Below are positions 1-9,500 of a stretch of 64,000 nt of DNA, one piece after another. Made by a program: the position numbers and the translations under genes. The stretch's first letter is position 1. Each line of letters begins with the position of its first letter. Source of the stretch: Bacteroidetes bacterium UBA7692 (lineage in GTDB: Bacteria; Bacteroidota; Bacteroidia; Chitinophagales; LD1); assembly GCA_002482725.1 (NCBI GenBank), contig DLGO01000030.1, positions 354 through 64,353 on the forward strand. Reading direction: 5' to 3'. The notes beneath the pieces were generated by a model. That model saw nothing but the letters and a program-made list of their open reading frames with translations. It had not been told where the DNA came from and did no database searches.

Positions 1-73
1 GCCCAGATAGCTCAGTCGGTAGAGCAGTAGACTGAAAATCTACGTGTCGGGGGTTCAATTCCCTCCCAAACCA
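1..73 (+). tRNA. tRNA-Phe(GAA)-like gene with mispaired acceptor stem
   Basis: The cloverleaf is seen directly: D stem 10-13/22-25, anticodon stem 27-31/39-43 with GAA at 34-36, and T stem 49-53/61-65 around TTCAATT. The acceptor strands 1-7 (GCCCAGA) and 66-72 (CCAAACC) pair at only two of seven positions, whereas a normal partner for the 5' strand would read close to TCTGGGC. The 3' end therefore looks replaced just after the T arm, as can happen when a tyrosine recombinase integrates into a tRNA gene. A remnant integrase gene starts 144 bases downstream. It is probably a pseudo-tRNA or attachment-site remnant. A divergent functional gene is unlikely. Confidence 0.75.
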
Positions 74-81
74 CACAACAA

Positions 82-234
82 GTTTCAAAAACTTTCAACT
101 TCGTTCAAACCCGCGCCAGTCGCGGGTTTTTGCTTTTTCACCCTTTCCCATAGTTTCAGTTTTGCACGGTAAATGTCTCATAAACGTTTCACTAAACTTT
201 TTAAACTGTTTCACTGATGTTAAAGCAAGTTTCA
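82..234 (+). repeat. Five direct GTTTCA repeats near the att site
   Basis: The hexamer GTTTCA occurs at 82, 153, 186, 208 and 229. The last three are spaced 22 and 21 bases apart, about two helical turns, and two of them extend to GTTTCAC. The array lies between the tRNA-like gene and the integrase start. By analogy with tyrosine-recombinase attachment sites these could be arm-type binding sites. That role is inference, because short AT-rich hexamers also recur by chance. Confidence 0.35.
107..131 (+). terminator. Rho-independent terminator after the tRNA
   Basis: A 9-bp stem (107-115 with 121-129, core CCCGCG/CGCGGG) around the loop CCAGT is followed by a T-rich stretch. It sits 34 bases after the tRNA-like gene and would end its transcript before the integrase remnant. 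Confidence 0.75.
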
Positions 235-1009
235 ATCAAATTTTTCCCTAGAACCGACCAATTAGCCTCTGGTGCAAAAATTCCACTTTATGTAAGAGTT
301 ATCCTTGATAGAGAGAAGTTTGAATTCTCTTCTAAACAATTCATTGACAATATATTAGAATGGGATGATTCGACCCAAAGAGTCAAGAAAAAGCCTGCGG
401 TGAATGCCGCACTTTCAGAGGTTGAACACCAGGTCAATGAGGCCTACAACTTCCTGAAGTATCATAATAAACCGCTAACGAAACTTGCTTTAAGGAATCA
501 GCTTAGAGGAGAAAAGGTATATAAGCAGCAATTGATTGATTTCTATGAAGATTTCTATGAAAAGCATATTAAAAACAATAAGGAGTATGCTTCGGCAACT
601 AAGAAGACATATGTATCAACATTAGTTCACCTAAAGAATTTTCTTTCTCTAAATGGGAAAAGTAAAGTCAGATTAACAGAAATTGATTTGGATTTTATCA
701 AAGATTTTGACTCTTATCTGGTAAATAGAAGCATAACAGATAAAAAGGGTCTGAAAAAAGTTCTGCCGATAAGTATCAGATTAAATTAAAAACAGTCCTT
801 TTCAAAGCGGCTGATAAAAATCTAATTGATAAGAACCCATACACCGAGATTAAATTCAAGACATCAGAAGGCAGGTTAACATATTTGACACCAAATGAAC
901 TTGACAGATTGGAAAAGCTTGATTTAGGAGGAAATGAAAGTTTGATACGGGTAAGAGATATTTTTGTATTTTCTGTCTATACCGGTCTTCGTCATAGTGA
1001 TGCTTCAGA
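217..1009 (+). pseudogene. Tyrosine recombinase/integrase remnant (frameshifted, truncated by IS)
   Basis: Residues 1-100 resemble the arm-binding domain of Bacteroidota phage-type integrases and residues 105-185 resemble the SAM-like core-binding domain. The frame stops at 789. Inserting one A into the A6 run at 754-759 restores a continuous reading through 1009, ending in the catalytic box I signature TGLRHSD, with its active-site arginine. The rest of the catalytic domain (box II His-x-x-Arg and the Tyr) is absent: IS DNA begins at 1010 and no matching sequence appears after the IS. The gene is therefore inactive. It probably belonged to an element integrated at the adjacent tRNA-like gene. 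The single-base shift could be a sequencing error; the IS truncation is not. Confidence 0.85.
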
Positions 1010-1047
1010 TGTCTGGTCCTGAAATAGCGATACAAAAAAACATCGTT

Positions 1048-1479
1048 ATGGAAGATAATACAAAGCGTTATGAGAAACGCACTCAAAAAGACTACAGCAT
1101 GTCATTAAAGCTTCAGATAGTCCAATCAATTGAAAGAGGTGAACTTAGCGCTACGGATGCCAGAAGGAAATATGGCATTCAGGGCGATTCTACCATATTA
1201 AAATGGTTAAGAAAATACAGTACATTTGATTGGGAGAACCAGACTCCCAACCATATGCCAAAATCTCCGGAGCAGAAGATAATGGAGCTGGAGCAGCAGC
1301 TCAAGTTGCTTGAAAAGCAGAAAGCTTTTCTTGAAGAGCAGGTGAAAACAGCAGATAAAAAGGCAACCATATTTGATATGATGATAGACCTTGCGGAAAA
1401 AGAATACAACATTTCTATCCGAAAAAACTCCTTACCCGGACAATTGACCAATACAGAACGGAAAACAAAGAAACGGTAG
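1048..1479 (+). CDS. IS3-family transposase OrfA (HTH subunit)
   Basis: This 143-aa protein has an N-terminal helix-turn-helix of the HTH_Tnp_1 type (about residues 15-65, with ATDARRKYGI followed by the recognition helix and TILKWLRKY). A leucine-rich coiled coil follows (about residues 75-115, MELEQQLKLLEKQ), the usual oligomerisation segment of IS3 OrfA proteins. An upstream in-frame ATG at 1009 straddles the IS end, so the ATG at 1048 inside the element is preferred. OrfA binds the terminal repeats, and the fused OrfAB made by frameshifting at 1422-1428 is the active transposase in well-studied IS3 members. Confidence 0.85.
   Translation: MEDNTKRYEKRTQKDYSMSLKLQIVQSIERGELSATDARRKYGIQGDSTILKWLRKYSTFDWENQTPNHMPKSPEQKIMELEQQLKLLEKQKAFLEEQVKTADKKATIFDMMIDLAEKEYNISIRKNSLPGQLTNTERKTKKR
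1422..1428 (+). promoter_or_regulatory. Programmed -1 frameshift heptamer A_AAA_AAC
   Basis: The heptamer AAAAAAC is phased in the OrfA frame as cgA AAA AAC, the canonical X_XXY_YYZ arrangement. A -1 slip enters the OrfB frame at 1428, which stays open through the annotated OrfB. This would give an OrfAB fusion ending at 2384, as in IS911 and IS150-type elements. Confidence 0.75.
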
Positions 1480-1493
1480 ATTCCAGCTGTAAA

Positions 1494-2384
1494 TTGTTCG
1501 GGTTAAACAGGCAGGTTTATTACCGTTGTAAACAAAGAAACGAAAAGCGCAGCGTGATTGCCGGACAGGTTGTAGGACTGGTAGAGTCTACGCGGCTCAA
1601 GATGCCACGATTGGGAACAAGGAAGCTTTACCATATACTCAAAGAGTCACTAAAGGAATTGAGTGTAGGCAGGGATAAGTTATTTAACATTCTGAAAGCT
1701 AACCAACTGACCATCCGCCCAAAGAGGAACTATAGTGCAACAACCAATACCTATCACCGCTTTTATAAGCACACGGATATGGTTAGCAGTTTGCAAATCA
1801 ACCGCCCTGAGCAGGTATGGGTAGCTGATATAACCTATGTTGGCAGCAGGGCAGCAGGCAGGTACCTGGCATTAATAACCGACGCTTACTCCAAAAAAGT
1901 GGTTGGTTATGACCTCTCCGAGAGCCTCAGCGCAGATGGCTCATTGAGAGCATTGAAAATGGCTTTAAAAGGCAGGGCTTACCCGGGCCGGGAGTTAATA
2001 CACCATTCAGACAAGGGAATACAATATTGCTGTGACCAGTATCAGCAACAACTAACTAAAGGGAAGCTCAAATGCAGCATGACACAAGGGCATGATTCAT
2101 ACTCCAACGCAGTAGCAGAGAGAGTTAATGGAATCATTAAAAATGAGTTTGGACTGAAAGATAATACTAACCTGGAAATTATGCAAGCTATAGTAGCTGA
2201 AATATACAACGAGCAAAGACCGCACCTATCATGTTCATTACTAACACCTTCTGAAATGCACAAACAAAACCAAACACCCATGAAAACATATAAAGCAAAA
2301 TGGGAAGGAGGGTTGACCCTCCTTCCCATTAATTATCTATTTTTACTCAATAATCTGTATCACTTTTTTAGGACGACACAATAG
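1494..2384 (+). CDS. IS3-family transposase OrfB (DDE catalytic subunit)
   Basis: This 296-aa frame carries an HTH_21-like segment (about residues 20-80) and an rve/DDE integrase core. The catalytic carboxylates are visible in ADITYV, HHSDKGIQY and NAVAERVNG, so the active site looks intact. The reading frame is open upstream to 1428, which supports production as an OrfAB fusion rather than from the ATG at 1494. Oddly, its stop codon (2382-2384) lies outside the IS, just past the right terminal repeat, and the last 30 or so codons run through a perfect palindrome. The natural C-terminus may have been shorter, or may depend on the target site. Confidence 0.85.
   Translation: MFGLNRQVYYRCKQRNEKRSVIAGQVVGLVESTRLKMPRLGTRKLYHILKESLKELSVGRDKLFNILKANQLTIRPKRNYSATTNTYHRFYKHTDMVSSLQINRPEQVWVADITYVGSRAAGRYLALITDAYSKKVVGYDLSESLSADGSLRALKMALKGRAYPGRELIHHSDKGIQYCCDQYQQQLTKGKLKCSMTQGHDSYSNAVAERVNGIIKNEFGLKDNTNLEIMQAIVAEIYNEQRPHLSCSLLTPSEMHKQNQTPMKTYKAKWEGGLTLLPINYLFLLNNLYHFFRTTQ
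2299..2330. terminator. Perfect 14-bp palindrome inside the end of the IS
   Basis: Bases 2299-2312 and 2317-2330 are exact reverse complements around a TTGA loop. An AT-rich stretch with TTTTT follows. It lies within the orfB frame, 27 bases before the right terminal repeat. It could act as a transcription terminator insulating the element, or as a block to readthrough. Confidence 0.5.
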
Positions 2385-2532
2385 GTGCCATGATAATAGA
2401 GAGGGAGCGCCTACGTTGCGTAATTGGGTAGTACCATGTTCACTTTTCTGCATTTAAAATAACTCAATGAGATTGAGGTTTGAATTAATATTATTATTCT
2501 TGGTTTACAACTCAGAACCTTAGTTGAATGTA

Positions 2533-5361
2533 ATGAACCTTAAGACCCTTACTTTCTACCTGGCTTTTGTAGCAATGACCTGCTTTTGCGCGCAAGCGGC
2601 ATTAAGCCAGGTGGAGGTGTCATTATCTAACAATATTAAACATGCTAAAAGCCTATCAGGCGTATTGGATGTCTATGTTTCGTCAGATTCCGGCAACATT
2701 CTTAATTGTACTGAATTAGAGATAAAACTAGAGCACAGCATATATGGAAATATCTTATCAGGGTATTTTTTACTCACACCACTCGATAGTTTTTCAGCAG
2801 TAATCAAGGCATCTGATTCATCCATTATTGCAACAGCAAATATTGACAGCAGATTTTTCCTTGACTTTTTAGATAAGGGTAAGTTGCCTCATGGAAGATA
2901 TTACATGAATATTGCTGCTATAGGAGATAGCTTAGGATATAGCACAACCCAATCTTTTTATATAGCAAAGACAGATTCTGCCATAAAGAAAAAGAAGCTA
3001 TTCACCCCATACCTGGATATAGTTTCCAATACAAATTATTCCTACTATGCCGGAGCTCCACCTCCTAATAACGCGAGAGACGCCTACATGGCTGTAAGTG
3101 GAGGCGTAAATGTCATGAATATTCCCTTCGGGATAAATATGTTGCTTACCTCAGACTATCAAACCGTTAATTTTGGGTATACGCCTGTATTCATGGAGCT
3201 GAACTCAAGTAATTTCAGAAAGGCACTGGAGGATAGGTTTATGGATAACATAAAGAAAGACCGGTTTAAGATGCAATTCTCTCAAAAAAGGCTTGAGGGA
3301 TTAATGAAACAAAAGGACAAAATGATGGAGCAATTGGAGGCACTCAAGAAAAAACTTCCGGATAGCGCCAGTATAGGTAAAATGGCATTGCCCATCATAT
3401 CAGCCGATAGCATGGGATTGATGAATCAGCTTAACCTAGGCCCGCCTCCACTGGAATCCTTGGATTCGATTCCTGATATCAGCCAGAGAACAAAAGCTTT
3501 GAAAGGCACTATAGATAAATATACCAGTAAATTGGATAGCACTATTTTAAACGATACTATATCCAGCAGCATTCGAAAAGGAATATCCAAGGCTGGCGAT
3601 GCTCTTAGAAGTTTTGCTGACAGCACTTCAAAAGTTATACGTAGGGATACATTGAATAAATACGCTCAAATATTGAAGGCAAAGGATTTGAAAAGTTTTG
3701 GAACAGATAGCCTTGTCCAAAACCTGAACATGAATAATCTTACTAAAGTACTGGGGAGAGATTCTAATGTTACTAAGTTCATACCCAAACAACTTAATGC
3801 AGGGCAAATAGGAGAGTTGAAGAATAACGGAATTAATGGTTCTATTGATTCCTTAAAAGGCATTGGTATAAAGAATATATCTGGTATTGCCGGCAAGGTT
3901 GTTAAAGATAGTGCACTGCTCAAGCGGATAACCAAACTAGAAACCGGTATTGAGGAAATTGACCAGCAAACAGAAAGCCTAAAAAAGGTTTTGGGCTCGC
4001 TGGATGTAACATCGCTGACGAAAGATTACAAAGATCCCGCCAAGATCAAGAACGCAATATCAGGAAGTAAATATTTCAAGAAGGCTGAGCGGTTGCTGTA
4101 TTCTGTCAAGAACCTGAAATTAGGTTCTTTCTCGGTCAATGGTTCTAAATATTTCATGTCAAGCACTCCTTTTTTAGGTGCCGCTGCTGAATTTGATTGG
4201 AAAGGTTTGTATATCAGGGCACAGGCTGGTGTTATACAAGGCAATGGGAAATTTATTGATAAGCTGAAAAAATCAAGGGCAAATGTTTTTGTTGCAGGGC
4301 TGGGATACCACGCCTCAGAAGAAAAGTACATACATGTACTTTTAAAAAGAACAATTGAGAAAGATAGTATGGCAGAAAGTACAAAAAAGATTCTTTCAAA
4401 GAATTTTGTACTGGGTTATGAATCAGCATTCAGCATAAAGGAATATCTACAGTTTAAAAGTGAACTGTTCTTATGCTCCTATTCTTCCTCAAACTTTGAA
4501 AATGGGATTCCGAAAGAAGGGCGAATGCTCCTGGGCCTATTTGTGCAGAAGGCATCCCAGCCAGATATGGGAACAGTATTTGCAACTAATAATTCTTTGG
4601 TGTTCCACCTCGGCAAGCATGTGGATGTTAAGTATTTAAATAATATAGTACACCCTTATTTCCGTAACACGGGAAACTTCATATCCGCGCAAAACCTAAA
4701 CCAGCACTCTGCTCAGGTAAAGACAAATCTCTTTAAAAATGCATTGAAAATTAATGCAGGGTTTGATTACATAACGCAACTGATACCTGAGAGGCAAAGA
4801 ATTTCAGTTTACAGGGCGAATGGAGGAATAAGTGCTAAATGGAAAAGCATACTTGTCAATGCAATAGTAAACTACAGCATCAATGGGAAATACTCGGAAT
4901 CTTTAGTATATAATCTGAATTTGACCAAGCAGAATAATTTCAAGTATTTATTATTAACAAATATTTTATATTTTAGCGGCAACAATATCAATCAAGATAC
5001 CCTAAATACTATGATCGGAACCGTTGGCCACAACTTTCAGGTTAAGTATAAGCAGCAATGGCATTATTCTAATTCGACTGAGTTCAGGTGGGGTAATGGT
5101 TTATACCAATCAAAAACATTTACATGGAGGGGTAACCTCTCATTTGTTCCCAAACCCGGAATAACCCTTAATGCACAGCCAAATATTTTGTATGACCTTA
5201 AACGTTCCACAAGGATAGGTGGCGATATTTCCATGGGTCTGACCATGGTAAAAAATCTGGAATTAGCATTCAGGTGCGGATATGGCAGATATAACTCATT
5301 TTCGGAGAATATTGATTTTCACCAGATATCCGGCTTTGTATCCTGTAATTATAAATTATAA
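2533..5361 (+). CDS. Probable outer-membrane beta-barrel protein of the RHS locus
   Basis: No named family is recognised for this 942-aa protein. The ATG at 2533 is preferred over the upstream TTG at 2524 because it starts a clean Sec signal peptide (hydrophobic core TFYLAFVAMTCF, likely cleaved near ALSQ). A beta-rich domain follows to about residue 150. A long charged helical region (about 230-300) looks coiled coil, with a Ser/Asp/Lys-rich helical stretch to about 500. The C-terminal 350 or so residues are strings of alternating polar and aromatic short strands, and the protein ends in an aromatic strand (SGFVSCNYKL), as outer-membrane barrels do. It is the first gene of a same-strand set with 14-38 base gaps, which suggests an envelope anchor or translocator for the giant proteins downstream. 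That role is inference. Confidence 0.6.
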   Translation: MNLKTLTFYLAFVAMTCFCAQAALSQVEVSLSNNIKHAKSLSGVLDVYVSSDSGNILNCTELEIKLEHSIYGNILSGYFLLTPLDSFSAVIKASDSSIIATANIDSRFFLDFLDKGKLPHGRYYMNIAAIGDSLGYSTTQSFYIAKTDSAIKKKKLFTPYLDIVSNTNYSYYAGAPPPNNARDAYMAVSGGVNVMNIPFGINMLLTSDYQTVNFGYTPVFMELNSSNFRKALEDRFMDNIKKDRFKMQFSQKRLEGLMKQKDKMMEQLEALKKKLPDSASIGKMALPIISADSMGLMNQLNLGPPPLESLDSIPDISQRTKALKGTIDKYTSKLDSTILNDTISSSIRKGISKAGDALRSFADSTSKVIRRDTLNKYAQILKAKDLKSFGTDSLVQNLNMNNLTKVLGRDSNVTKFIPKQLNAGQIGELKNNGINGSIDSLKGIGIKNISGIAGKVVKDSALLKRITKLETGIEEIDQQTESLKKVLGSLDVTSLTKDYKDPAKIKNAISGSKYFKKAERLLYSVKNLKLGSFSVNGSKYFMSSTPFLGAAAEFDWKGLYIRAQAGVIQGNGKFIDKLKKSRANVFVAGLGYHASEEKYIHVLLKRTIEKDSMAESTKKILSKNFVLGYESAFSIKEYLQFKSELFLCSYSSSNFENGIPKEGRMLLGLFVQKASQPDMGTVFATNNSLVFHLGKHVDVKYLNNIVHPYFRNTGNFISAQNLNQHSAQVKTNLFKNALKINAGFDYITQLIPERQRISVYRANGGISAKWKSILVNAIVNYSINGKYSESLVYNLNLTKQNNFKYLLLTNILYFSGNNINQDTLNTMIGTVGHNFQVKYKQQWHYSNSTEFRWGNGLYQSKTFTWRGNLSFVPKPGITLNAQPNILYDLKRSTRIGGDISMGLTMVKNLELAFRCGYGRYNSFSENIDFHQISGFVSCNYKL

Positions 5362-5399
5362 CCAATACTAACCTTAATACACTAAGTCCATTCAATCCA

Positions 5400-6554
5400 A
5401 TGAAAAATATGAAGGTAATTTCCAAGATAGCTCTTCTGTTTGTAATGTGTATAGGGAGCATTGCTGCTATGGCAGCGGATATAGTAATGCTGCCCTCAAT
5501 TCCAGGAACACCTGCCCGTATAGAAGATTTATGGAACCTACAGGTCATATTTCCACAGGGCAGTATTGACGCTAACGCATTATATGAAGTTGAGCTAATT
5601 TTAACCGAGGCAAGAAAAGGAAAATTATTGATTGAGCGCACTAAGAGCTTTAAGTCTACAGGTACAGTTATAATCAATGGTAATACGGTTAGCGACTTTA
5701 AACCTTTTAATCATAAACTAAGGAACAACACATTTTTTACGGCCTTGCAATCACTTGAAAGGTTCCCAGCAGGCTCGTACAATGTTGTTTTCAATCTGTA
5801 TAAAAAATCACCTGGTGGTGGAGAGGAGGTCATGGGAAATGCAGAAACGGACTTTTCAGTAGATGAGTTTAGTGCCCTGCTTTTACAGTACCCTCCTGAT
5901 GAAGACACAATAAATGAATTACTACCCACGCTTAACTGGCTTTTGCTCGGGCAAAAGGGAGCAAATTGTTCTTTTGAAATGGTGCTTAAAGAAATTCAAA
6001 AGAACCAGACATCTACTGATGCCATGTTGTACAATGCTATCTACAATACCATAAAGACAGATAATATTTTTTATCCCTATCAGCCTATTGACAGGATGTT
6101 ACAGGAAGGAGGGCATTATGCATGGATGGTGAAATACCTATGTGATGGGAAGGCAGTATTAAATTCAGAGATATGGAGCTTTACTATAAGCAAAAAAGGA
6201 CTAAAAAAGAGGCCTTATATAGATCCCGATGCTTTCATTAGGCTAAAAGATATTGAGGACGGAGGAACAATAGTCATAAAAGACAGGATATTAAAAATCA
6301 GGTATCAAACACCCTTGATTGATAAAGATAAAGTGCTGAATTACGCTGTAACAGATGATAAGGGCAAGGAGGTGATGAATCCGTCCATCTACCCGCTCAA
6401 AGTCAATTCCGGTGATAACAGATACCTCATCAGCCTGTGTGCAGAAGATGGCTACTACCTGAAATCAGGCAAGTACAGATTCTCTGTGAAGGATGCTGAT
6501 GGAAGAGTTTGGTTTATGAATTTTATGATAGATAATAATTCTGCCTGCAACTAG
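5400..6554 (+). CDS. Exported protein of the RHS locus, 384 aa
   Basis: The N-terminus is a Sec signal peptide (KVISKIALLFVMCIGSIAAMAA). The rest is a soluble, beta-rich protein: about residues 25-150 read like an immunoglobulin-type accessory domain, and about 160-255 contain a Pro/Trp segment (LLPTLNW, HYAWMVKYL) like the repeat domains often encoded before Bacteroidota YD-repeat giants. No catalytic motif is visible. It starts 38 bases after the barrel-like gene and ends 31 bases before the 2147-aa gene, so it is almost certainly co-transcribed. A periplasmic or surface adaptor role is possible, but the function is unknown. Confidence 0.6.
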   Translation: MKNMKVISKIALLFVMCIGSIAAMAADIVMLPSIPGTPARIEDLWNLQVIFPQGSIDANALYEVELILTEARKGKLLIERTKSFKSTGTVIINGNTVSDFKPFNHKLRNNTFFTALQSLERFPAGSYNVVFNLYKKSPGGGEEVMGNAETDFSVDEFSALLLQYPPDEDTINELLPTLNWLLLGQKGANCSFEMVLKEIQKNQTSTDAMLYNAIYNTIKTDNIFYPYQPIDRMLQEGGHYAWMVKYLCDGKAVLNSEIWSFTISKKGLKKRPYIDPDAFIRLKDIEDGGTIVIKDRILKIRYQTPLIDKDKVLNYAVTDDKGKEVMNPSIYPLKVNSGDNRYLISLCAEDGYYLKSGKYRFSVKDADGRVWFMNFMIDNNSACN

Positions 6555-6585
6555 TAATGACCCTTTTAAATTAAAGTATAATCCG

Positions 6586-9500
6586 ATGTCAGCATTTCAC
6601 CAGCGTTTAGCAACAGCCTTAACGGTATTATCCCTCATTTTACTTATCCTGATAGTCGGGATTCAGGACATTATTGCAGGCGGAGCAACATCCCAACCAG
6701 AGTTTTCAGGATCATCGGGTGGTGGCGATATGGTGGATCCTTTTACGGGAGATTTCAAGTATTCTATACCACTGTTCTATATGGGTGGATACCCTATTAA
6801 TCTCGGTTACAACGCTGGCATGGGCATGGAGGAAGATGCCAGTTGGGTGGGGTTTGGCTGGAACCTGAACCCGGGGAGTGTTACACGGTCCATGCGTGGA
6901 TTGCCGGATGATTTTGATGGAGACTTGGTAAGAAAGGAATTTTCTCTGAAACCTTATCGGGTAAAAGGGTATACCAGTAACGTGAAAGTAGACGTAACAG
7001 TCCCTATAAAAGGGATTGATATTGGCGTAAGCCCTACAGTGAACTGGACGGAGGCAGAAGATTCTTATGAAGGTTCAATATATGGATTCGGAGGAGGATT
7101 GGGGTTGAGTGCAGGAGTAGCAGGAGTAAATGCAGGATTTGCATGGACGGCAAATTACAATACAGCTGCAGGGTACAATTCTTCTATAACCCCATTTCTT
7201 TCTGCAAGTGCTTCAGGCCTTTCCATGGGTGTTAGTGCTGGTTTGCTAAATAGGAACAGCAGGACTGGACAAAAAACTAAAGGGGTGAATTTTTCTATTG
7301 GAATAGCTGAACTGGTCAGTGGCAGTATCAGTAATTACAATATACCAGGCACTGCATTGTCAACCACTGTTCCAATGTCCTTGTATGATTTCTCAAAAAC
7401 TGAATACAGTAAAAGCGTACAGGTCTCGGTCAGTGCTTTCGGCAATGGTGTAGGTGGTGGATCCCAGCATTTTGATAATACGACCCAATTGAGGACAAAA
7501 GACTACTATTTCTCAGGGCAGGGTAATCTATATGCAGCAAGCAATTACCAAAGGGGACGTGGATTTCCTAAAATGGCAGATTATAATTCTGTGTATATGG
7601 TAGAAACATACGACCCTCAAACGCAGTTCCTTCCACAACCCCAAACCACTACCGACTTGTTCCTTGTAAATAACCAGGAAGGAGGTGGCGTATTTAAGGC
7701 TGAACGGACCGACGTGGGAATATTCAGTGTTCCTTATACTTCTTTGGAATCAAACCAGCCAATACCAGAGGCAGGAAGGGATTTGGATATAAAAATCTCA
7801 TTTCCTATTTGGGGATGGGGCAACGTGAAGAAGAGTTATTATAACACATCAAGAAAGGGACCTTGGAAAGTTGCTGTTGGGGATAAAATATTTTTCAAGA
7901 AAACCCCTGCTTCTGTTGAAGATATTGTCTCCTTTAAATCCCTATCTGACGTAACAGCACAGGATCCTTTTTTCCTGTCAACTATTCAAAATGAAAATTT
8001 ATTGATCCCTGATACGGGAGATTTTGAGGTGACAGCTATTAATGAATCTGCACCATCTACGAATTGGCACAGTACGCAGAACATAAAAAGGAAGGAAATA
8101 CTCAGCTATTTAACCGCTGCAGAAGCACAATATACTGGTAGGAGCAAGCACATCAAATTCTGGGCCAGCACACCATCAGGCATGGAGCCAAGAATAGAGA
8201 GCCGCGTAGATACGGTAAGAAAGCCGCACCACTTATCTGAATTGCAGTTTGTTGGCAACAGTGGTTCCCGATTTGTCTATGGAATACCTGTGTATAGCTT
8301 TGTTCAGACAAACCACAGCTTCAGCATAAAAACTAACCCATCTTTTATTAACCATGCTACATTCCCGACCTTGGTAAATTATATGGATGTGGAGGACAGT
8401 AAATCAAATACGAGTGGTAAGGAGAACCTGTATATGAGCAATACCTTGCCTGCTTATGCCACAAACTATTTGTTGACCGAGGTGTTGTCGGACAATTATA
8501 TTGATGTCAATGATAATGGCTGTACCGATGATGACTATGGGGACTTTGTAAAGTTTGAATACCAGAAAAGGGAAAATGCCTTTAAGTGGCGCGTACCAAT
8601 GGGTTTCTCGAATAACTGCGCCTATCTGGATAAGGGATTATATTCCAATGAGGCGGATGACAAGGCATCTTATTCATATGGGGAAAAGGAGTTGTGGTAT
8701 ATCTACTCAATGGAGAGTAAGGATGAGATTGCTTTTTTTCATGTGTCGGAGCGTTTAGATGGCAGGCCGGTTACAGGAACTAAAGGGGCAATCAATATTA
8801 CTACCGGTGCAGGGGATGGACAGCAAAAACTGGATTCAATAAAAATATACTCAAAATATGAGTGGAAGTCCAAAGGTGCTCTGGCTGTCCCTATCAAAAG
8901 GGTTCACTTTGAATACAATTATGATTTATGCATAACATCACCAAACAGCCTTGATGTTCATGGGGGTAAGCTGACGCTTAAAGCGCTTTATTTCACATAT
9001 GGTAAAGACTATAGTGGAAGAGACCATAAATACACATTTGATTATAAGAATAGTGCAAATTATAATGAGAGCCGGATGGACAGATGGGGCTCCTATAAAG
9101 GATCACCTGTAGATACATTTTTCCCATACAACCTGCCATTTAATGAGTTCCCATATACTTACCAGCATAATGTCACTAACGATGCTGCAGGTATGTGGAA
9201 CCTGAACAACATAGGATTACCTACGGGGGGTAATATTGAAGTGGAATATGAAAGTGATGCCTATGCCTATGTACAGGATAAAAAAGCGATGCAGATGTAC
9301 AAGATCGCAGGTTTTGTGAGTGAAATCCCGAGTGAGGATAAGAAATTCTATCCTACCACAATAAATGATAATTACAATTCCAGTGATTTGTGGGATAAAG
9401 AAATTAATGCTGCAGGTATAGCTCAGAATACTAATAAAAGCAGGAAGCAGAGCCATATCATAATAGTGGAGATGCCGGATAATACATATGAATCTTATGC

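Larger units (their letters stand above)
1010..2380 (+). mobile_element. IS3-family insertion sequence, 1371 bp
   Basis: Imperfect terminal inverted repeats are visible: left 1010-1033 starting TGTCTGGTCCTG, right 2357-2380 ending AGGACGACACA. They match at 19 of 24 positions and carry the TG...CA ends of the IS3 family. The element holds an orfA (HTH) and an orfB (DDE integrase core) in the -1 frame, joined through a slippery site. No target duplication is seen: the flanks read ..TTCAGA left and ATAGGT.. right. This suggests that a deletion next to the IS removed the integrase 3' half. Confidence 0.88.

Noticed and set aside
82..234. GTTTCA repeats considered as a CRISPR array
   Set aside because: The repeats are hexamers with unequal spacing and no spacer-length pattern; there are no cas genes nearby.
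1004..1010. Target-site duplication for the IS element
   Set aside because: The bases flanking the two terminal repeats do not match at any 3-5 base length.
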